A DNA stretch of 64,000 bases from an uncultured Collinsella sp. (GTDB lineage: Bacteria; Actinomycetota; Coriobacteriia; Coriobacteriales; Coriobacteriaceae): NCBI GenBank assembly GCA_900543605.1, contig UQSK01000002.1:1-64000 (forward strand), in the 5' to 3' direction. Under the pieces are notes generated by a model. That model was not told the origin of the DNA. It was given only the letters and a program-made list of their open reading frames with translations, and searched no databases. A program made the position numbers and the translations under genes. Positions 33,035 to 42,255 of the stretch are shown here, in pieces (position 1 is the first letter of the stretch; every line of letters begins with the position of its first letter).

Positions 33035-33937
33035 ATGACCCTTCAGCAGCTTCGTTTTCTGATTGCCGTGGCAGAGTCCGGCTCAATCAACGCCGCAGCT
33101 CAGCGCCTCTATACCGCTCAGTCCAACATCTCAAACGCCGTCAAAAGCCTGGAGCAGGAACTCCATCTGGAGATCTTTACGCGCTCCAGCCGCGGCGTCA
33201 CGCTCACCAACGACGGCACCGAGCTTTTGGGCTATGCGCGCCAGGTCGTAGAGCAGGCCGATATGCTCGAGGCCCGCTACGAGGACGGCGGCACCCCGCA
33301 AGCCCGCCTCGCCATTTCCGCCCAGCACTACGCCTTTTCGGTCGAGGCCTTTGTCAACGTGGTCGAGCGCTGCCGCGACAGCAAGTTCGAGTTCATCATG
33401 CGCGAGACCACCACGTCGCAGATCATCGATGACGTCCGCGCGTTTCGCAGCGACATCGGCATCCTCTATCTGGACGACTTTAACGCCCGCGTTCTGCAGA
33501 AGGCTTTTGCCGATGCGCGCGCGAGCTTCCATCCCCTATTCGACGCGACGGTCCACGTCTTCGTTAGCGAGCGCCACCCGCTTGCCCGCCGCCCGCAGCT
33601 GTCCCTTGCCGACCTCACACCATATACGCGCTACAGCTTTGAGCAGGGAACCTCAAACTCCTTCTATTACGCCGAGGAACCTTTTAGCTATATCCCTTGC
33701 GACCGCAACATACGAATCTCGGACCGCGGAACACTTACTAACTTACTTATCACGTCGAACGGTTACACCTTGTCGACCGGTGTCCTCTCCAATGAAATGC
33801 AATGGGGTATGGCATCGATCCCGTTAGCAGACGCCCCAACGATGCACGTAGGCTATATCATGCACGACGAGCGCAAGCCCTCTCCCCTCTTGCAGCAATA
33901 CCTCGACGAGCTCAACCGCATCATCCATGCCAACTAA
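33035..33937 (+). CDS. LysR-family regulator, probably of metY
   Basis: A 300-residue LysR protein. The N-terminal winged helix is LQQLRFLIAVAESGSINAAAQRLYTAQSNISNAVKSLEQEL; the rest is a periplasmic-binding-like effector domain. It is divergent from metY across ~270 bases, the classic layout for a regulator of that gene, and relatives such as CmbR, CysB-type and MetR-type control sulfur metabolism through O-acetylserine or homocysteine. ATG at 33035 has GAAAGG at spacing 9; an ATG three codons earlier abuts that sequence. Confidence 0.85.
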   Translation: MTLQQLRFLIAVAESGSINAAAQRLYTAQSNISNAVKSLEQELHLEIFTRSSRGVTLTNDGTELLGYARQVVEQADMLEARYEDGGTPQARLAISAQHYAFSVEAFVNVVERCRDSKFEFIMRETTTSQIIDDVRAFRSDIGILYLDDFNARVLQKAFADARASFHPLFDATVHVFVSERHPLARRPQLSLADLTPYTRYSFEQGTSNSFYYAEEPFSYIPCDRNIRISDRGTLTNLLITSNGYTLSTGVLSNEMQWGMASIPLADAPTMHVGYIMHDERKPSPLLQQYLDELNRIIHAN

Positions 33938-34036
33938 CCGTCGGAAGACGGGGTAGAAATCGTAGATTGCTAGCCCCCGGCGGGCATGGCGCTACAATGG
34001 TCACTCACACGAAACGTACCCAACGAAAGGAAGCCC

Positions 34037-34522
34037 GTGAAGGTCATCATCTATACCGACGGCTCGGCCCGATCAAATCCGGGACGCGGCGGCTACGGCG
34101 CCGTGCTCAAATACACCAACCCCGCCGGCAAGACCTTCACCTCCGAGCTTTCGCGCGGCTACGCCAAGACCACCAACAACCGCATGGAGCTCATGGCGGT
34201 CATCGTGGCGCTCGAGGCACTTAACCGCCCCTGCGAGGTCGAGGTCCATTCCGATTCGCAGTACGTAGTCAACGCCTTTAACAAGCACTGGATCGACGGC
34301 TGGAAAAAGCGCGGATGGAAAACCGCCAACAAGCAGCCCGTCAAGAACCGCGACCTGTGGGAGCGCCTACTCACCGCCAAAAGCAAGCACAAGGTTGAGT
34401 TCATCTGGGTTAAGGGTCACGCCGGCCACGAGCTCAACGAGCGCTGCGATGAGCTCGCCACCACGGCGGCCGACGGCAGCAACCTCGATATCGACACCGG
34501 CTTTAACGAGAGCGACCTGTAA
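34037..34522 (+). CDS. rnhA: Ribonuclease HI
   Basis: A 161-residue RNase H that degrades RNA in RNA-DNA hybrids. The catalytic acids are visible in [12 protein letters not shown] (Asp), NNRMELMAV (Glu), [12 protein letters not shown] (Asp) and ERCDELA (Asp), and the handle region [21 protein letters not shown] is present. GTG start at 34037 follows GAAAGGAAGCCC. It begins about 100 bases after lysR. Confidence 0.94.
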   Translation: MKVIIYTDGSARSNPGRGGYGAVLKYTNPAGKTFTSELSRGYAKTTNNRMELMAVIVALEALNRPCEVEVHSDSQYVVNAFNKHWIDGWKKRGWKTANKQPVKNRDLWERLLTAKSKHKVEFIWVKGHAGHELNERCDELATTAADGSNLDIDTGFNESDL

Positions 34523-34597
34523 CGGCGTTTTCGCACGCTATTTCCCGCCCCTTCGCGCTACACTCATCCTGTAAACCGAACGGCACGAGGGGGATAC

Positions 34598-35704
34598 ATG
34601 CTGCGTATAGCGACCATCGGCACATCCATGATTACCGACGACTTTATCCAGGTCGTCAACGCCAACGACCAAGCCGCGTTTGTGGGTACGCTCTCGCGCG
34701 ATGCCAATCGCGGCGCCGCCTTTACTGCCGAGCACGGCGGCGAACGCAACTTCACCGCACTCGACGAGCTCGCGTCCGCCAACGACGTCGATGCCGTCTA
34801 CATCGGCAGCCCCAATGCACTCCATCACGAACAGGCGCTCGCCTGCATCGCCGGCGGTAAGCACGTTATCGTCGAGAAACCCTTCTGCGCCACCGAAGCG
34901 CAGGCGCTGGAAGTCTTCCGCGCCGCCGAGGCAGCAGGTGTCGTGGCCCTCGAGGCCATGCGTCCCCTCCACGATCCCGCCTTCCACGCCATCGAGGACG
35001 CCCTGGGCGAGATCGCCCCCATCCGCCGCGCCTCATTGCGCTTTGGCAAGTATTCCTCGCGCTACAACGAAATTCTCGCGGGACGCGCCACCAATATCTT
35101 CGACTGCCACATGGCCTCGGGCTCCCTCATGGACATCGGCGTCTACACCGTCGAGCCCATGGTCGAGATCTTCGGCATGCCCTCCGGTCTTACGAGCATG
35201 ACCACTCTGCTCGATCCCACCACGCGACAGCTCACGCACGGCCCCATCGATGGCTGCGGTTCCATCCTCGCCAGCTACGGCGGTGGCCGTATCTCCGTCG
35301 AGCTCGCGCACTCCAAAATTACGAACGACCTGCTGCCCTCGCAGATCGAAGGCGAGCGTGGCACTATCCAGATCGACCATCTGTCCACGCCCCGCAACGT
35401 CCGCATCGACTATCGCGGCGACGTCGTACGCGGCTCGGCGACCGAGGCACCGCGCGAACAGGGAGACAACGGCCGCGTGCTCGACCTGCCCAAATCGAGC
35501 AACACTATGGAATACGAACTCACAGACTTTATCACCGCCATCGGCGGCATCGATAACGTTAAGGAAGAGATTTGGGAGACCCCGGCGGGACGCCACGAGC
35601 TTGGCCACTACCGCGATGTCACACTCGTCTCACTGCGCATCATGGATGCCGTGCGCCAGCAGGCCGGCATAACCTTCCCAGCCGACGCAGGCAAGCAGGC
35701 ATAG
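34598..35704 (+). CDS. Gfo/Idh/MocA-family oxidoreductase
   Basis: A 368-residue NAD(P)-dependent dehydrogenase, distinct from the one at 26170. Rossmann start LRIATIGTSMITDDFIQVV, then AVYIGSPNALHHEQALACIAGGKHVIVEKPFCATEAQA with the EKP lysine, and a C-terminal domain with FDCHMASGSLMDIGVYTVEPMVEIFG. GAGGGGGA precedes the ATG. Substrate unknown. The acylphosphatase gene starts 2 bases after its stop, so they share a transcript. Confidence 0.87.
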   Translation: MLRIATIGTSMITDDFIQVVNANDQAAFVGTLSRDANRGAAFTAEHGGERNFTALDELASANDVDAVYIGSPNALHHEQALACIAGGKHVIVEKPFCATEAQALEVFRAAEAAGVVALEAMRPLHDPAFHAIEDALGEIAPIRRASLRFGKYSSRYNEILAGRATNIFDCHMASGSLMDIGVYTVEPMVEIFGMPSGLTSMTTLLDPTTRQLTHGPIDGCGSILASYGGGRISVELAHSKITNDLLPSQIEGERGTIQIDHLSTPRNVRIDYRGDVVRGSATEAPREQGDNGRVLDLPKSSNTMEYELTDFITAIGGIDNVKEEIWETPAGRHELGHYRDVTLVSLRIMDAVRQQAGITFPADAGKQA

Positions 35705-35706
35705 CT

Positions 35707-36117
35707 ATGGGTCTCTTCGATACGTTCTTCTCCAGCGTCACCGGCGGCAGTCGAGAGCCTCAAAAACCATCAAACGTCGAGCTCGAGCTGCGCCGCAGGC
35801 TTACTGTGCTCGCAAGCGACGAGGCCACTCAAGACACTCCCCTGCGCTATTTCCTGCGCTGGGCGGGGCAAGTCCAGGGCGTTGGCTTTCGCTTTACCAA
35901 CACCAACCTCGCGCAGGCACGCGCGCTCACCGGCTGGGTGCGTAACATGGAAGACGGCTCAGTCGAGATGGAGATACAGGGGGCTCCGGCAAATATCCTA
36001 TCTCATCTCGAGGCGCTTCATGCCTCCTACGAGCGTATGGGAACGCGTTTTCGCCTCGTAGACGCCCAGGCCCGAGCCCCACTTGCCAATGAAGACGGTT
36101 TCACGCCTCGTTATTAG
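35707..36117 (+). CDS. Acylphosphatase with N-terminal extension
   Basis: A 136-residue protein. The C-terminal ~90 residues are an acylphosphatase domain: LRWAGQVQGVGFRFTNTNLAQARALTGWVRNMEDGSVEMEIQG, with the catalytic Arg in GFR and Asn in VRN. It hydrolyses acyl-phosphates. About 45 residues precede the domain (normal acylphosphatases are ~95 residues); the extension is charged and of unknown role. Its start overlaps the preceding gene's end region with no strong ribosome site, suggesting translational coupling. Confidence 0.87.
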   Translation: MGLFDTFFSSVTGGSREPQKPSNVELELRRRLTVLASDEATQDTPLRYFLRWAGQVQGVGFRFTNTNLAQARALTGWVRNMEDGSVEMEIQGAPANILSHLEALHASYERMGTRFRLVDAQARAPLANEDGFTPRY

Positions 36118-36178
36118 TATTGTGTGCTAAATACGGTATCATTTACCTACGACCGTTGATAGAAAAGAGGCGAGGCGC

Positions 36179-36559
36179 ATGGCGGTGCAAAGAAGGAATA
36201 CCAGGCAGCGAAAGCTGGTTCTTGACGCCGTGCGCCAAAGCTATAACCATCCCACCGCCGACGAAATCTACAACGTCGTGCGCGCGCAGGATGACAAAAT
36301 CAGCCGCGGCACGGTCTACCGCAACCTCAATCTCTTGGCCGACGCCGGCGAGATTCTCTCCATCAAGACGCCGGGCGGCAGCCGCTTCGATCGCACGATC
36401 GAGCCGCATGCGCATATCATCTGCACCTCGTGCAGCCGCGTCATCGACGTACCGCTCCCCTTCGATGCCCAACTCGACGCCAAGGCATCCGAGCAAATCG
36501 GCTGGCACGTCACGTCGCACTACACCATCTTCGAGGGTCTCTGCCCCGACTGCCGGTAG
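36179..36559 (+). CDS. Fur-family metal/peroxide-responsive regulator
   Basis: A 126-residue Fur/PerR-type repressor. The winged helix (TRQRKLVLDAVRQSYNHPTADEIYNVVRAQDDKISRGTVYRNLNLLADAGEI) and the structural zinc cysteines CTSC and CPDC are present, with metal-ligand candidates RFDRTIEPHAHIICTSC. The N-terminal domain looks PerR-like, but the subtype (Fur, PerR, Zur) cannot be assigned surely. It is short for the family. AGAGGCGAGGCGC precedes the ATG. Confidence 0.87.
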   Translation: MAVQRRNTRQRKLVLDAVRQSYNHPTADEIYNVVRAQDDKISRGTVYRNLNLLADAGEILSIKTPGGSRFDRTIEPHAHIICTSCSRVIDVPLPFDAQLDAKASEQIGWHVTSHYTIFEGLCPDCR

Positions 36560-36635
36560 ATGTTCGGGGCATGCCTTAAAATCCACCTTTCTGCACTCTG
36601 CAGCAAAAAGAGATTCCTAGGCATGTCACATATAT

Positions 36636-37433
36636 CTACTCGGCGAGCAGGCGGCGCAGTTCTTCTTCGACCGTGCGCACGTAGCGGACGCGGTCGTTGA
36701 TGCCACGCATAGAGGGATTGCAGCTCTCCATTAGATAAGGATGGCCCACGACGTTGAGCATGTCGCGGTCGTTTTCGTTATCGCCAAACGCCATCATCTC
36801 GTCGGGCGAAATTCCCAGGGCACGACCGTAATCGGCAAGCGCGGAACCCTTGCCCGAACCAAAGCCGATAAAGTCCGTCCACTCGGTTCCCGACGTCATC
36901 ACGTCGACACGGTCGCTAAAGAGGCGCTCAAAATACTCCAGGGCCGCCGGCTGATCCACCTCGGGCGTCTGGAAGGCAATCTTAATGACGTCCTCGTCGA
37001 TGTCCTCAGGACGGTCGACCACCGCCACATCGCAGTGGACCTCATAGCGCAAATGGTCGACGAACGCATCGTTGCCGCTCATGGTGTAGAGGTGTCCCTC
37101 ACACGAAAGGGTCACGTCGGCATGGGGATACGCAACCACGGCATTCGCGATATCCATAGCAAGGCTACGCTCCATGGAACGCTTGACAACGGCACGCCCC
37201 TCGTTCATCACTAGGGCTCCGTTTTCGCATACATAGGCGAGCTCATCGGCCACCGGGGCAAACAGGTAGCGTAAGCTCGCATATTGACGACCGCTCGCCG
37301 GCATAAACACGATGCCGCGACGATGCAGTTCATCGATGAGCTCAAAGGCCTCGGAACGCGGCTCGTGCTCCCCCGGATGCAGCAACGTGCCGTCCAAATC
37401 GCATGCAATCAGCTTGATTCCCTCAAGACCCAT
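36636..37433 (-). CDS. Cof-type HAD-IIB hydrolase
   Basis: A 265-residue HAD phosphatase of the Cof family, paralogous to the one at 11131. Motif I is LIACDLDGTLLHPG, motif II FMPASGRQYASLRYLF, motif III with Lys in SGKGSALADYGRALGI, and motif IV MMAFGDNENDRDMLNVVGHPYLMESC. ATG at 37433 follows GGGGAAGCAT. Convergent with the Fur-family gene. Substrate probably a sugar phosphate or flavin-type phosphate; undetermined. Confidence 0.87.
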   Translation of the reverse strand: MGLEGIKLIACDLDGTLLHPGEHEPRSEAFELIDELHRRGIVFMPASGRQYASLRYLFAPVADELAYVCENGALVMNEGRAVVKRSMERSLAMDIANAVVAYPHADVTLSCEGHLYTMSGNDAFVDHLRYEVHCDVAVVDRPEDIDEDVIKIAFQTPEVDQPAALEYFERLFSDRVDVMTSGTEWTDFIGFGSGKGSALADYGRALGISPDEMMAFGDNENDRDMLNVVGHPYLMESCNPSMRGINDRVRYVRTVEEELRRLLAE

Positions 37434-37515
37434 ATGCTTCCCCAAAGCCTCCTATCAACAGCAAGACGGACCTTGATTGGTCGCCCCTCAAAGCCCGCCT
37501 TGCGTATACACGCGC

Positions 37516-38094
37516 TTAGCCGCGCGTCTTTTTTACGATGGTAAAGTCGGGAGCCATGCTCACGACGGCATCCGCCGCACTCGACGCAAAGCGCCGGTCC
37601 GCATCGAGTTCACGGGTAACCACCGAGAGCCGAACGCCCTCGACGCCCCGGAGCATGCGGCCCAAAACAGGCTGCACCGGCGTATACATGCGCACGGTAT
37701 ACTCGTCCGAATCGCCTCGGAAAAGCGGCGCGTGCATATTGCCGATCTCCCAGCACGCATGCGCGAGCGCAATCGGGTCCATGCGGTCAACTTCGACCAA
37801 ATAAACCTCGGCACTGCGCAGGCGCACGACAACCGCCACGGGCACCATGCCCGAACGGTCGATGGCGAGCACGTCGCCGTCGGTAAAACGACCGCCGTCG
37901 GCAGCATCCAGCCGAACATCGACCGTGCGCCCCAGCTCCGTCACGCCCACAAGCGCGCATACATCAGCCTGGTCCCAATCGAGCAGCAGCTCGTCAACTT
38001 CAAAGACGCCGCCCAACTTCCGGCGAAGCAGGAGTTCATAGGACGGATCGTTGAGATTTCCCAAGCATGTCGTCGAAACCAAGCGTTCAGGCAT
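37516..38094 (-). CDS. UreE-like protein without urease neighbours
   Basis: A 192-residue protein whose middle and end resemble the nickel metallochaperone UreE. MDPIALAHACWEIGNMHAPLF corresponds to the UreE HLGNRHVP-type metal-site segment, and VQPVLGRMLRGVEGVRLSVV to the following helix. The N-terminal domain is longer than the usual UreE peptide-binding domain. No urease genes are visible. It starts 3 bases after the SlyD-like gene with its ribosome site (GAGGG) inside slyD, so the two products probably act together in metal handling; the client enzyme is unknown. Confidence 0.65.
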   Translation of the reverse strand: MPERLVSTTCLGNLNDPSYELLLRRKLGGVFEVDELLLDWDQADVCALVGVTELGRTVDVRLDAADGGRFTDGDVLAIDRSGMVPVAVVVRLRSAEVYLVEVDRMDPIALAHACWEIGNMHAPLFRGDSDEYTVRMYTPVQPVLGRMLRGVEGVRLSVVTRELDADRRFASSAADAVVSMAPDFTIVKKTRG

Positions 38095-38097
38095 ACT

Positions 38098-38526
38098 CTA
38101 ACCCTCGACCTCAACGAGCTCGATATCAAAGTTGAGGTCCTTGCCGGCCAGCTCGTGGTTGGCGTCGAGCGTCACGGCCTCGGGCGTTACGTCTATGACC
38201 ACGGCGGGGACGGGCATGCCGCTCGGCGTGGACAGGAAAAGCTTCATGCCCTTCTCGATCTGCTCGATGTTGGGAACCTGTTCGGCCGGGAAGGTAATAA
38301 CCATCTCGGGGTTGTGCTCGCCGTAGGCATCGGCAGCAGGAATGTGCACGGTCTTCTTCTCGCCCACCTGCATGTCGACAACAGCGGCGTCGAAGCCCTT
38401 GATCATCTGACCGGCGCCGCAGGTGAACTCCAGCGGCTCGCCGCGATCGTAGGAGCCATCGAACTGCGTGCCGTCGTCGAGCGTGCCGCGATAATGAGTC
38501 TTGACCTTCTTGCCCTGGTTGGACAT
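38098..38526 (-). CDS. SlyD-like FKBP-type prolyl isomerase
   Basis: A 142-residue peptidyl-prolyl isomerase/chaperone. VKTHYRGTLDDGTQFDGSYDRGEPLEFTCGAGQMIKGFDAAVVDMQVGEKKTVHIPAADAYGEHNPEMVITFPAEQVP matches SlyD with its insert-in-flap chaperone domain, and the end DANHELAGKDLNFDIELVEV is typical. The His/Cys-rich nickel-binding tail of enterobacterial SlyD is absent. GGAGGTTACC precedes the ATG at 38526. Cotranscribed with the UreE-like gene. Confidence 0.9.
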   Translation of the reverse strand: MSNQGKKVKTHYRGTLDDGTQFDGSYDRGEPLEFTCGAGQMIKGFDAAVVDMQVGEKKTVHIPAADAYGEHNPEMVITFPAEQVPNIEQIEKGMKLFLSTPSGMPVPAVVIDVTPEAVTLDANHELAGKDLNFDIELVEVEG

Positions 38527-38646
38527 GGTAACCTCCGTGATAAGGGCGGCGCACAACGCGGGCCGCCGTGAACATATGGCGCTAACTATACCCTAGTCAT
38601 ACAATTCAAAGACAGTTTGCAAAGAAACGCTGCAACCGGAGGAACC

Positions 38647-39660
38647 ATGGCATATCCCGTATTTGACCTACACTGCGACACCGCCGACCGCATCGGCTGG
38701 GCCACGCTCGATCTCGACCTGCGCTTTACCGCCGGCACCGACGGTTATTTCCCCGGCGACGAAACGCATCCGCAAGATTTCGACCTCATCGAGGGCAACG
38801 CCTGCGCCATCTCGCTCGCAAAGATCGGCAACACGCCGTGGGCACAGTGCTTCGCCACGTTTGTCCCCGATGAGATTCCCACCGCCCACGCTGCGCGCTT
38901 CCAGGCGCAGATCATGGCGCACATGAGCGGCCAGGCAATGCTCAACCACGACCGCATGGTCAACGTACGCAGCGCGGCAGACATTCGCCCTGCGCTCAAG
39001 GACGGCAAGGTCGCTTGCATCCACACCATCGAAAACGCGACGTTCTTTGCCGAGGACCCCGCGCTGATCGAGGTACTCAAGAGCCTGGGCGTGCTTATGT
39101 CGTCACTCAGCTGGAACGCGCAGGGACCGCTCGCGAGCGGCCACGACACCCACGCCGGCCTCACCGCCGCCGGCATCGAGGCGCTTACGCAGATGGAGCA
39201 CGCCGGCATGGTACTCGACGTCTCCCACCTCAACGATGAGTGCTTTGACGAGGTTGTCGCCCACGCCACGCGCCCCTTCGTCGCTAGCCACTCCAACTCC
39301 CGCGCGGTTTGCGGCGTCAAGCGCAACCTTACCGACGACCAATTCCGCACCATTCGCGACATGGGCGGCATCGTCGGCCTCAACTACTGCAGCGAGTTCC
39401 TATCCAACGAAGCAACCGACGAGACCGCCGCAGATGTCACCTTCGACCAGCTGGCAGCCCATATCGAACACTGGCTCGACCTGGGCGGCGAGGATGTCAT
39501 TGCGCTCGGCGGCGACTGGGACGGTGCCGCGGTGCCCGCTTTCCTCTCCGACGCCAGCAAGATGCCCGAGTTCCAGAACATGCTCTCCAAGCACTTTGGC
39601 AAGACCGTGATGCAGAAGCTCTGCAGCGACAACGCGCTTGCCTTCTTTGAGCGTTATTAA
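38647..39660 (+). CDS. Membrane dipeptidase (peptidase M19)
   Basis: A 337-residue zinc dipeptidase of the renal-dipeptidase family. Metal ligands fit the family: FDLHCDTADR (His, Asp), CIHTIENAT (bridging Glu), VLDVSHLNDECF (His) and VASHSNSRAVCGVKRNLTDDQF (His). No signal peptide is seen, so it is cytoplasmic. GGAGGAACC precedes the ATG at 38647. It splits dipeptides including D-residues; relatives have been found in degradation of modified amino acids. Confidence 0.9.
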   Translation: MAYPVFDLHCDTADRIGWATLDLDLRFTAGTDGYFPGDETHPQDFDLIEGNACAISLAKIGNTPWAQCFATFVPDEIPTAHAARFQAQIMAHMSGQAMLNHDRMVNVRSAADIRPALKDGKVACIHTIENATFFAEDPALIEVLKSLGVLMSSLSWNAQGPLASGHDTHAGLTAAGIEALTQMEHAGMVLDVSHLNDECFDEVVAHATRPFVASHSNSRAVCGVKRNLTDDQFRTIRDMGGIVGLNYCSEFLSNEATDETAADVTFDQLAAHIEHWLDLGGEDVIALGGDWDGAAVPAFLSDASKMPEFQNMLSKHFGKTVMQKLCSDNALAFFERY

Positions 39661-39676
39661 TTTCACATCCCTTGAG

Positions 39677-39712
39677 CGGGCCGGCATGCCGAACGGTCGA
39701 CATGCCGGCCCG
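39677..39712 (+). terminator. Hairpin after the dipeptidase gene
   Basis: A 12-bp perfect stem (CGGGCCGGCATG with its complement) and 12-base loop, 16 bases after the stop. No U-run follows, so read-through into the next gene is likely. Confidence 0.5.
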
Positions 39713-39734
39713 TCCCCAATCTGAAGGACCGCTT

Positions 39735-40511
39735 TTGACGCAGCAGTTTACGATTTCCGTATCCCGACCGGATGGGACGCCCATCCCCGTCGTAGTTACC
39801 AAAAAGCGCGTCAAGAGCTTCAACCTACGCGTCACATCGAGCGGTGAGGTCCACGCCAGTGCACCGCTCGGCGCCAGCCGCGAGCGCATCGAAGCGTTTG
39901 TAAAGCGCAACAGTGCCTGGATTGTCAACCGACTTGCCCAGCGTGAGCGACGTCAGGCGACGGCGCGAGAGCCGCTCAGTCCCTCGTCCATCATTGCACT
40001 TTGGGGCAAGCCCATCACGGTACAGGATGCGCTCGATCACAACTTTACATCACCCGCACCGCGACCCAAACAGGCCACCTTCGCAAGTTTTATGGGTACC
40101 GATAAATCGGACGAAGACCCACAGACCAAGCGGCACGCAATCCTCGACGGCCTAACGTCCGATGAGCTCCAAGCCCACATCGACCAGCTCTATACGTCCG
40201 AAGTCACATCGGCGCTGCGCGATATGGTGCACGCATACGAAATCGCAATGGGTGTCGCCGTTTCTCGCGTTTCCGTACGCAGCATGAAAACGCGTTGGGG
40301 CTCATGCACTCCCAAATCCGGCGCCATTCGCATCGCACGCGAACTTGCCGCCTATCCCATCGAATGCCTCGACATGGTTGTCGCCCACGAGCTCGTCCAC
40401 TTGCTCGAGCCAAGCCACAACCAGCGGTTCCACGTCCTGCTCGACACATACTGCCCCAACAATAGGGCTCTGTCGCAGCGGCTCAAGCGGCCACCCCTCA
40501 ACAAGCTCTAG
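39735..40511 (+). CDS. YgjP-like M48-type metallopeptidase
   Basis: A 258-residue protein of the YgjP/DUF45 family. The zinc motif is MVVAHELVHLLEPSHNQRFH (HExxH plus downstream His), preceded by the conserved KTRWGSCTPKSGAIRIARELAAYP. The start is a TTG at 39735 after GAAGGACC; the frame extends upstream through the palindrome but no other ribosome site is seen. Between the N-terminal domain and the protease core lies a charged linker (GTDKSDEDPQTKRH). Role unknown; some relatives cleave DNA-protein crosslinks. Confidence 0.82.
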   Translation: MTQQFTISVSRPDGTPIPVVVTKKRVKSFNLRVTSSGEVHASAPLGASRERIEAFVKRNSAWIVNRLAQRERRQATAREPLSPSSIIALWGKPITVQDALDHNFTSPAPRPKQATFASFMGTDKSDEDPQTKRHAILDGLTSDELQAHIDQLYTSEVTSALRDMVHAYEIAMGVAVSRVSVRSMKTRWGSCTPKSGAIRIARELAAYPIECLDMVVAHELVHLLEPSHNQRFHVLLDTYCPNNRALSQRLKRPPLNKL

Positions 40512-40517
40512 CGTCGA

Positions 40518-41003
40518 CTAGCGCACTCGCTCGATCTCGACGCCGCAGCTTGCCAGGGGAAGACCGACGGGAGCCCAAGGCTTATCGAGCTTAACACGCA
40601 CGCCAAGCAGCAGGGGGTAACGACGCAGCAGCATCTGGGCCACACCCTCGGCTGCAGCCTCGATGAGCTTAAACGTATGCTCGCGCAGATATCCGTCGAC
40701 ATCGTGACACACCGAGCCATAATCAATCGAGGCATCCAGGTTGTCGTGCTCCCCTGCTGCACGCAGGTCGGCATAGAGCACCAAGGACACGATGAACTTC
40801 TGGCCCAGCGCGTTCTCTTCGGGATACACACCGTGGTTGGCAAAGACCTCGAGACCGTCGATAGTAATGCGGTCAGCATGGCGCAGGTCGTCATAGCTCA
40901 CGTGGGGCACCGCCGCTGCGGTGGATATTTCGCCCCTTCCACGGCGGGCGAGCTCGGCGCCTTCAGTCTTGGTTGCATTCTCGGGCAGTTTCTTGTTACT
41001 CAT
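40518..41003 (-). CDS. folB: Dihydroneopterin aldolase
   Basis: A 161-residue FolB, folate pathway. ITIDGLEVFANHGVYPEENALGQKFIVSLVLYADL holds the substrate-binding Glu and Tyr, and IDYGSVCHDVDGYLREHTFKLIEAAAEGVAQMLL and VKLDKPWAPVGLPLASCGVEIER (catalytic Lys) complete the fold. About 40 polar residues precede the domain, longer than usual, so a later start is possible. It follows the HD-domain gene in the folE-HD-folB operon; folP and folK are not seen nearby. Confidence 0.87.
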   Translation of the reverse strand: MSNKKLPENATKTEGAELARRGRGEISTAAAVPHVSYDDLRHADRITIDGLEVFANHGVYPEENALGQKFIVSLVLYADLRAAGEHDNLDASIDYGSVCHDVDGYLREHTFKLIEAAAEGVAQMLLRRYPLLLGVRVKLDKPWAPVGLPLASCGVEIERVR

Positions 41004-41046
41004 CGCGATCGTCTCCTTCGTTTAGAACCCCGACCGCGCAAACTAA

Positions 41047-41628
41047 CTACACGCGAATCGACAGGTTCTTTTTATCATCGCTCCAATTGCAAGCATTGCG
41101 CGCGGGGCATGCAAAGCAGGCGCGCGACGCTTTGTCGGCTGCATAGAGCAGACGCTCGAGCGGTTGGCTGTTCACGCGCAGCTTTCGATGGCCCAGAATG
41201 GCCGTCTTAATGGCCGCAGCATCGGCCGGCTCAAACGCTACGTCATCGGGCATGCCGCCGAGAATCGCATCAGCGACGCGTTCGCTTGCAACATCATGGG
41301 ATATACCCGATTCATACTGTTCATCTTTGCCGATATCGTGAAGAAGTGCCGTGGCGTAGATGACCTCGCGGTCAAATTCGAGCTGTTCCTCGAGATTCTT
41401 GATCCACATAATGCGAGCGACATCGAGCAGATGGTCAATACCGTGGCGGCAGAAGATACGCCCCGATTCCAACTGTGCAATGTTGCCCAGGTGCCGCCGG
41501 AACAGGCCGTTGGCACAGATGTAATCGATACGAGGCATGGCACCAAAGGGGGCTAGGCCCGAAGCCATAAAACCGCGACGCGGCGTTCCCTCATCGGTCT
41601 TCGATGCAAAGTCGTTAACGGCTCTCAT
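41047..41628 (-). CDS. HD-domain phosphohydrolase in the folate operon
   Basis: A 193-residue HD-domain protein. The metal motif is ALLHDIGKDEQYESGISHDVASERVA, with the first His in FCRHGIDHLLDVARIMW. The C-terminal CFACPARNACNW clusters three Cys. It starts 2 bases after folE, so translation is coupled. It might supply the missing dephosphorylation of dihydroneopterin triphosphate between FolE and FolB, a step often filled by unrelated phosphatases; that idea rests on position alone. Confidence 0.82.
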   Translation of the reverse strand: MRAVNDFASKTDEGTPRRGFMASGLAPFGAMPRIDYICANGLFRRHLGNIAQLESGRIFCRHGIDHLLDVARIMWIKNLEEQLEFDREVIYATALLHDIGKDEQYESGISHDVASERVADAILGGMPDDVAFEPADAAAIKTAILGHRKLRVNSQPLERLLYAADKASRACFACPARNACNWSDDKKNLSIRV

Positions 41629-41630
41629 GG

Positions 41631-42188
41631 TTAGCGGTCCAGCATCCTAAAGAATCGCTCCTCGAGCGACGGATCGGTCTCAAAGATGCCGCGGCGAGCG
41701 AGCGTCACGGTCTTGGTGCCGGGCTTTTGCACGCCACGCATCGTCATGCACATATGCTCGGCCTCCATCAACACAATCGCTCCCTGGGGAGCAAGATACT
41801 CCATGAGAGCATCGGCAACCTGCGCACACAGCTGCTCCTGCAGCTGCAGACGGCGGGCATAGACCTCAACCGTGCGGGCGAGCTTGGAAAGTCCAGCCAC
41901 CCGACCGTTAGGGATATAACCAATGGCGGCCTTGCCATAAAACGGCAGCAGATGATGCTCGCACAGCGAGTAGAACGTAATGTCGCGCTCGATAACCAAA
42001 TCGTTCGAAGCGACGGCAAAAGTTTTGGACAGGTGCTCCTCGGCACTCTGGTCCATACCGCCGGCAATCTCGCCATACATACGGGCGACGCGTGCCGGAG
42101 TCTCCAGCAGGCCCTCACGAGTTGGGTCCTCGCCTATACCTTCAAGCAGCAGCTTAATGGCAGTCTCGACTTTTTCCTGATCGACCAT
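41631..42188 (-). CDS. folE: GTP cyclohydrolase I
   Basis: A 185-residue FolE1 that converts GTP to 7,8-dihydroneopterin triphosphate. Zn ligands are in [22 protein letters not shown] and the later [17 protein letters not shown], and the family segment [22 protein letters not shown] is intact. First gene of the folE-HD-folB unit, about 70 bases after nrdG. Confidence 0.95.
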   Translation of the reverse strand: MVDQEKVETAIKLLLEGIGEDPTREGLLETPARVARMYGEIAGGMDQSAEEHLSKTFAVASNDLVIERDITFYSLCEHHLLPFYGKAAIGYIPNGRVAGLSKLARTVEVYARRLQLQEQLCAQVADALMEYLAPQGAIVLMEAEHMCMTMRGVQKPGTKTVTLARRGIFETDPSLEERFFRMLDR

Positions 42189-42255
42189 CTGGGCCTCACT
42201 TTTTTCGATTTCGCGTTCGCGCTATGGTACCACGCCGGCACGCAACCTCTGCCAG

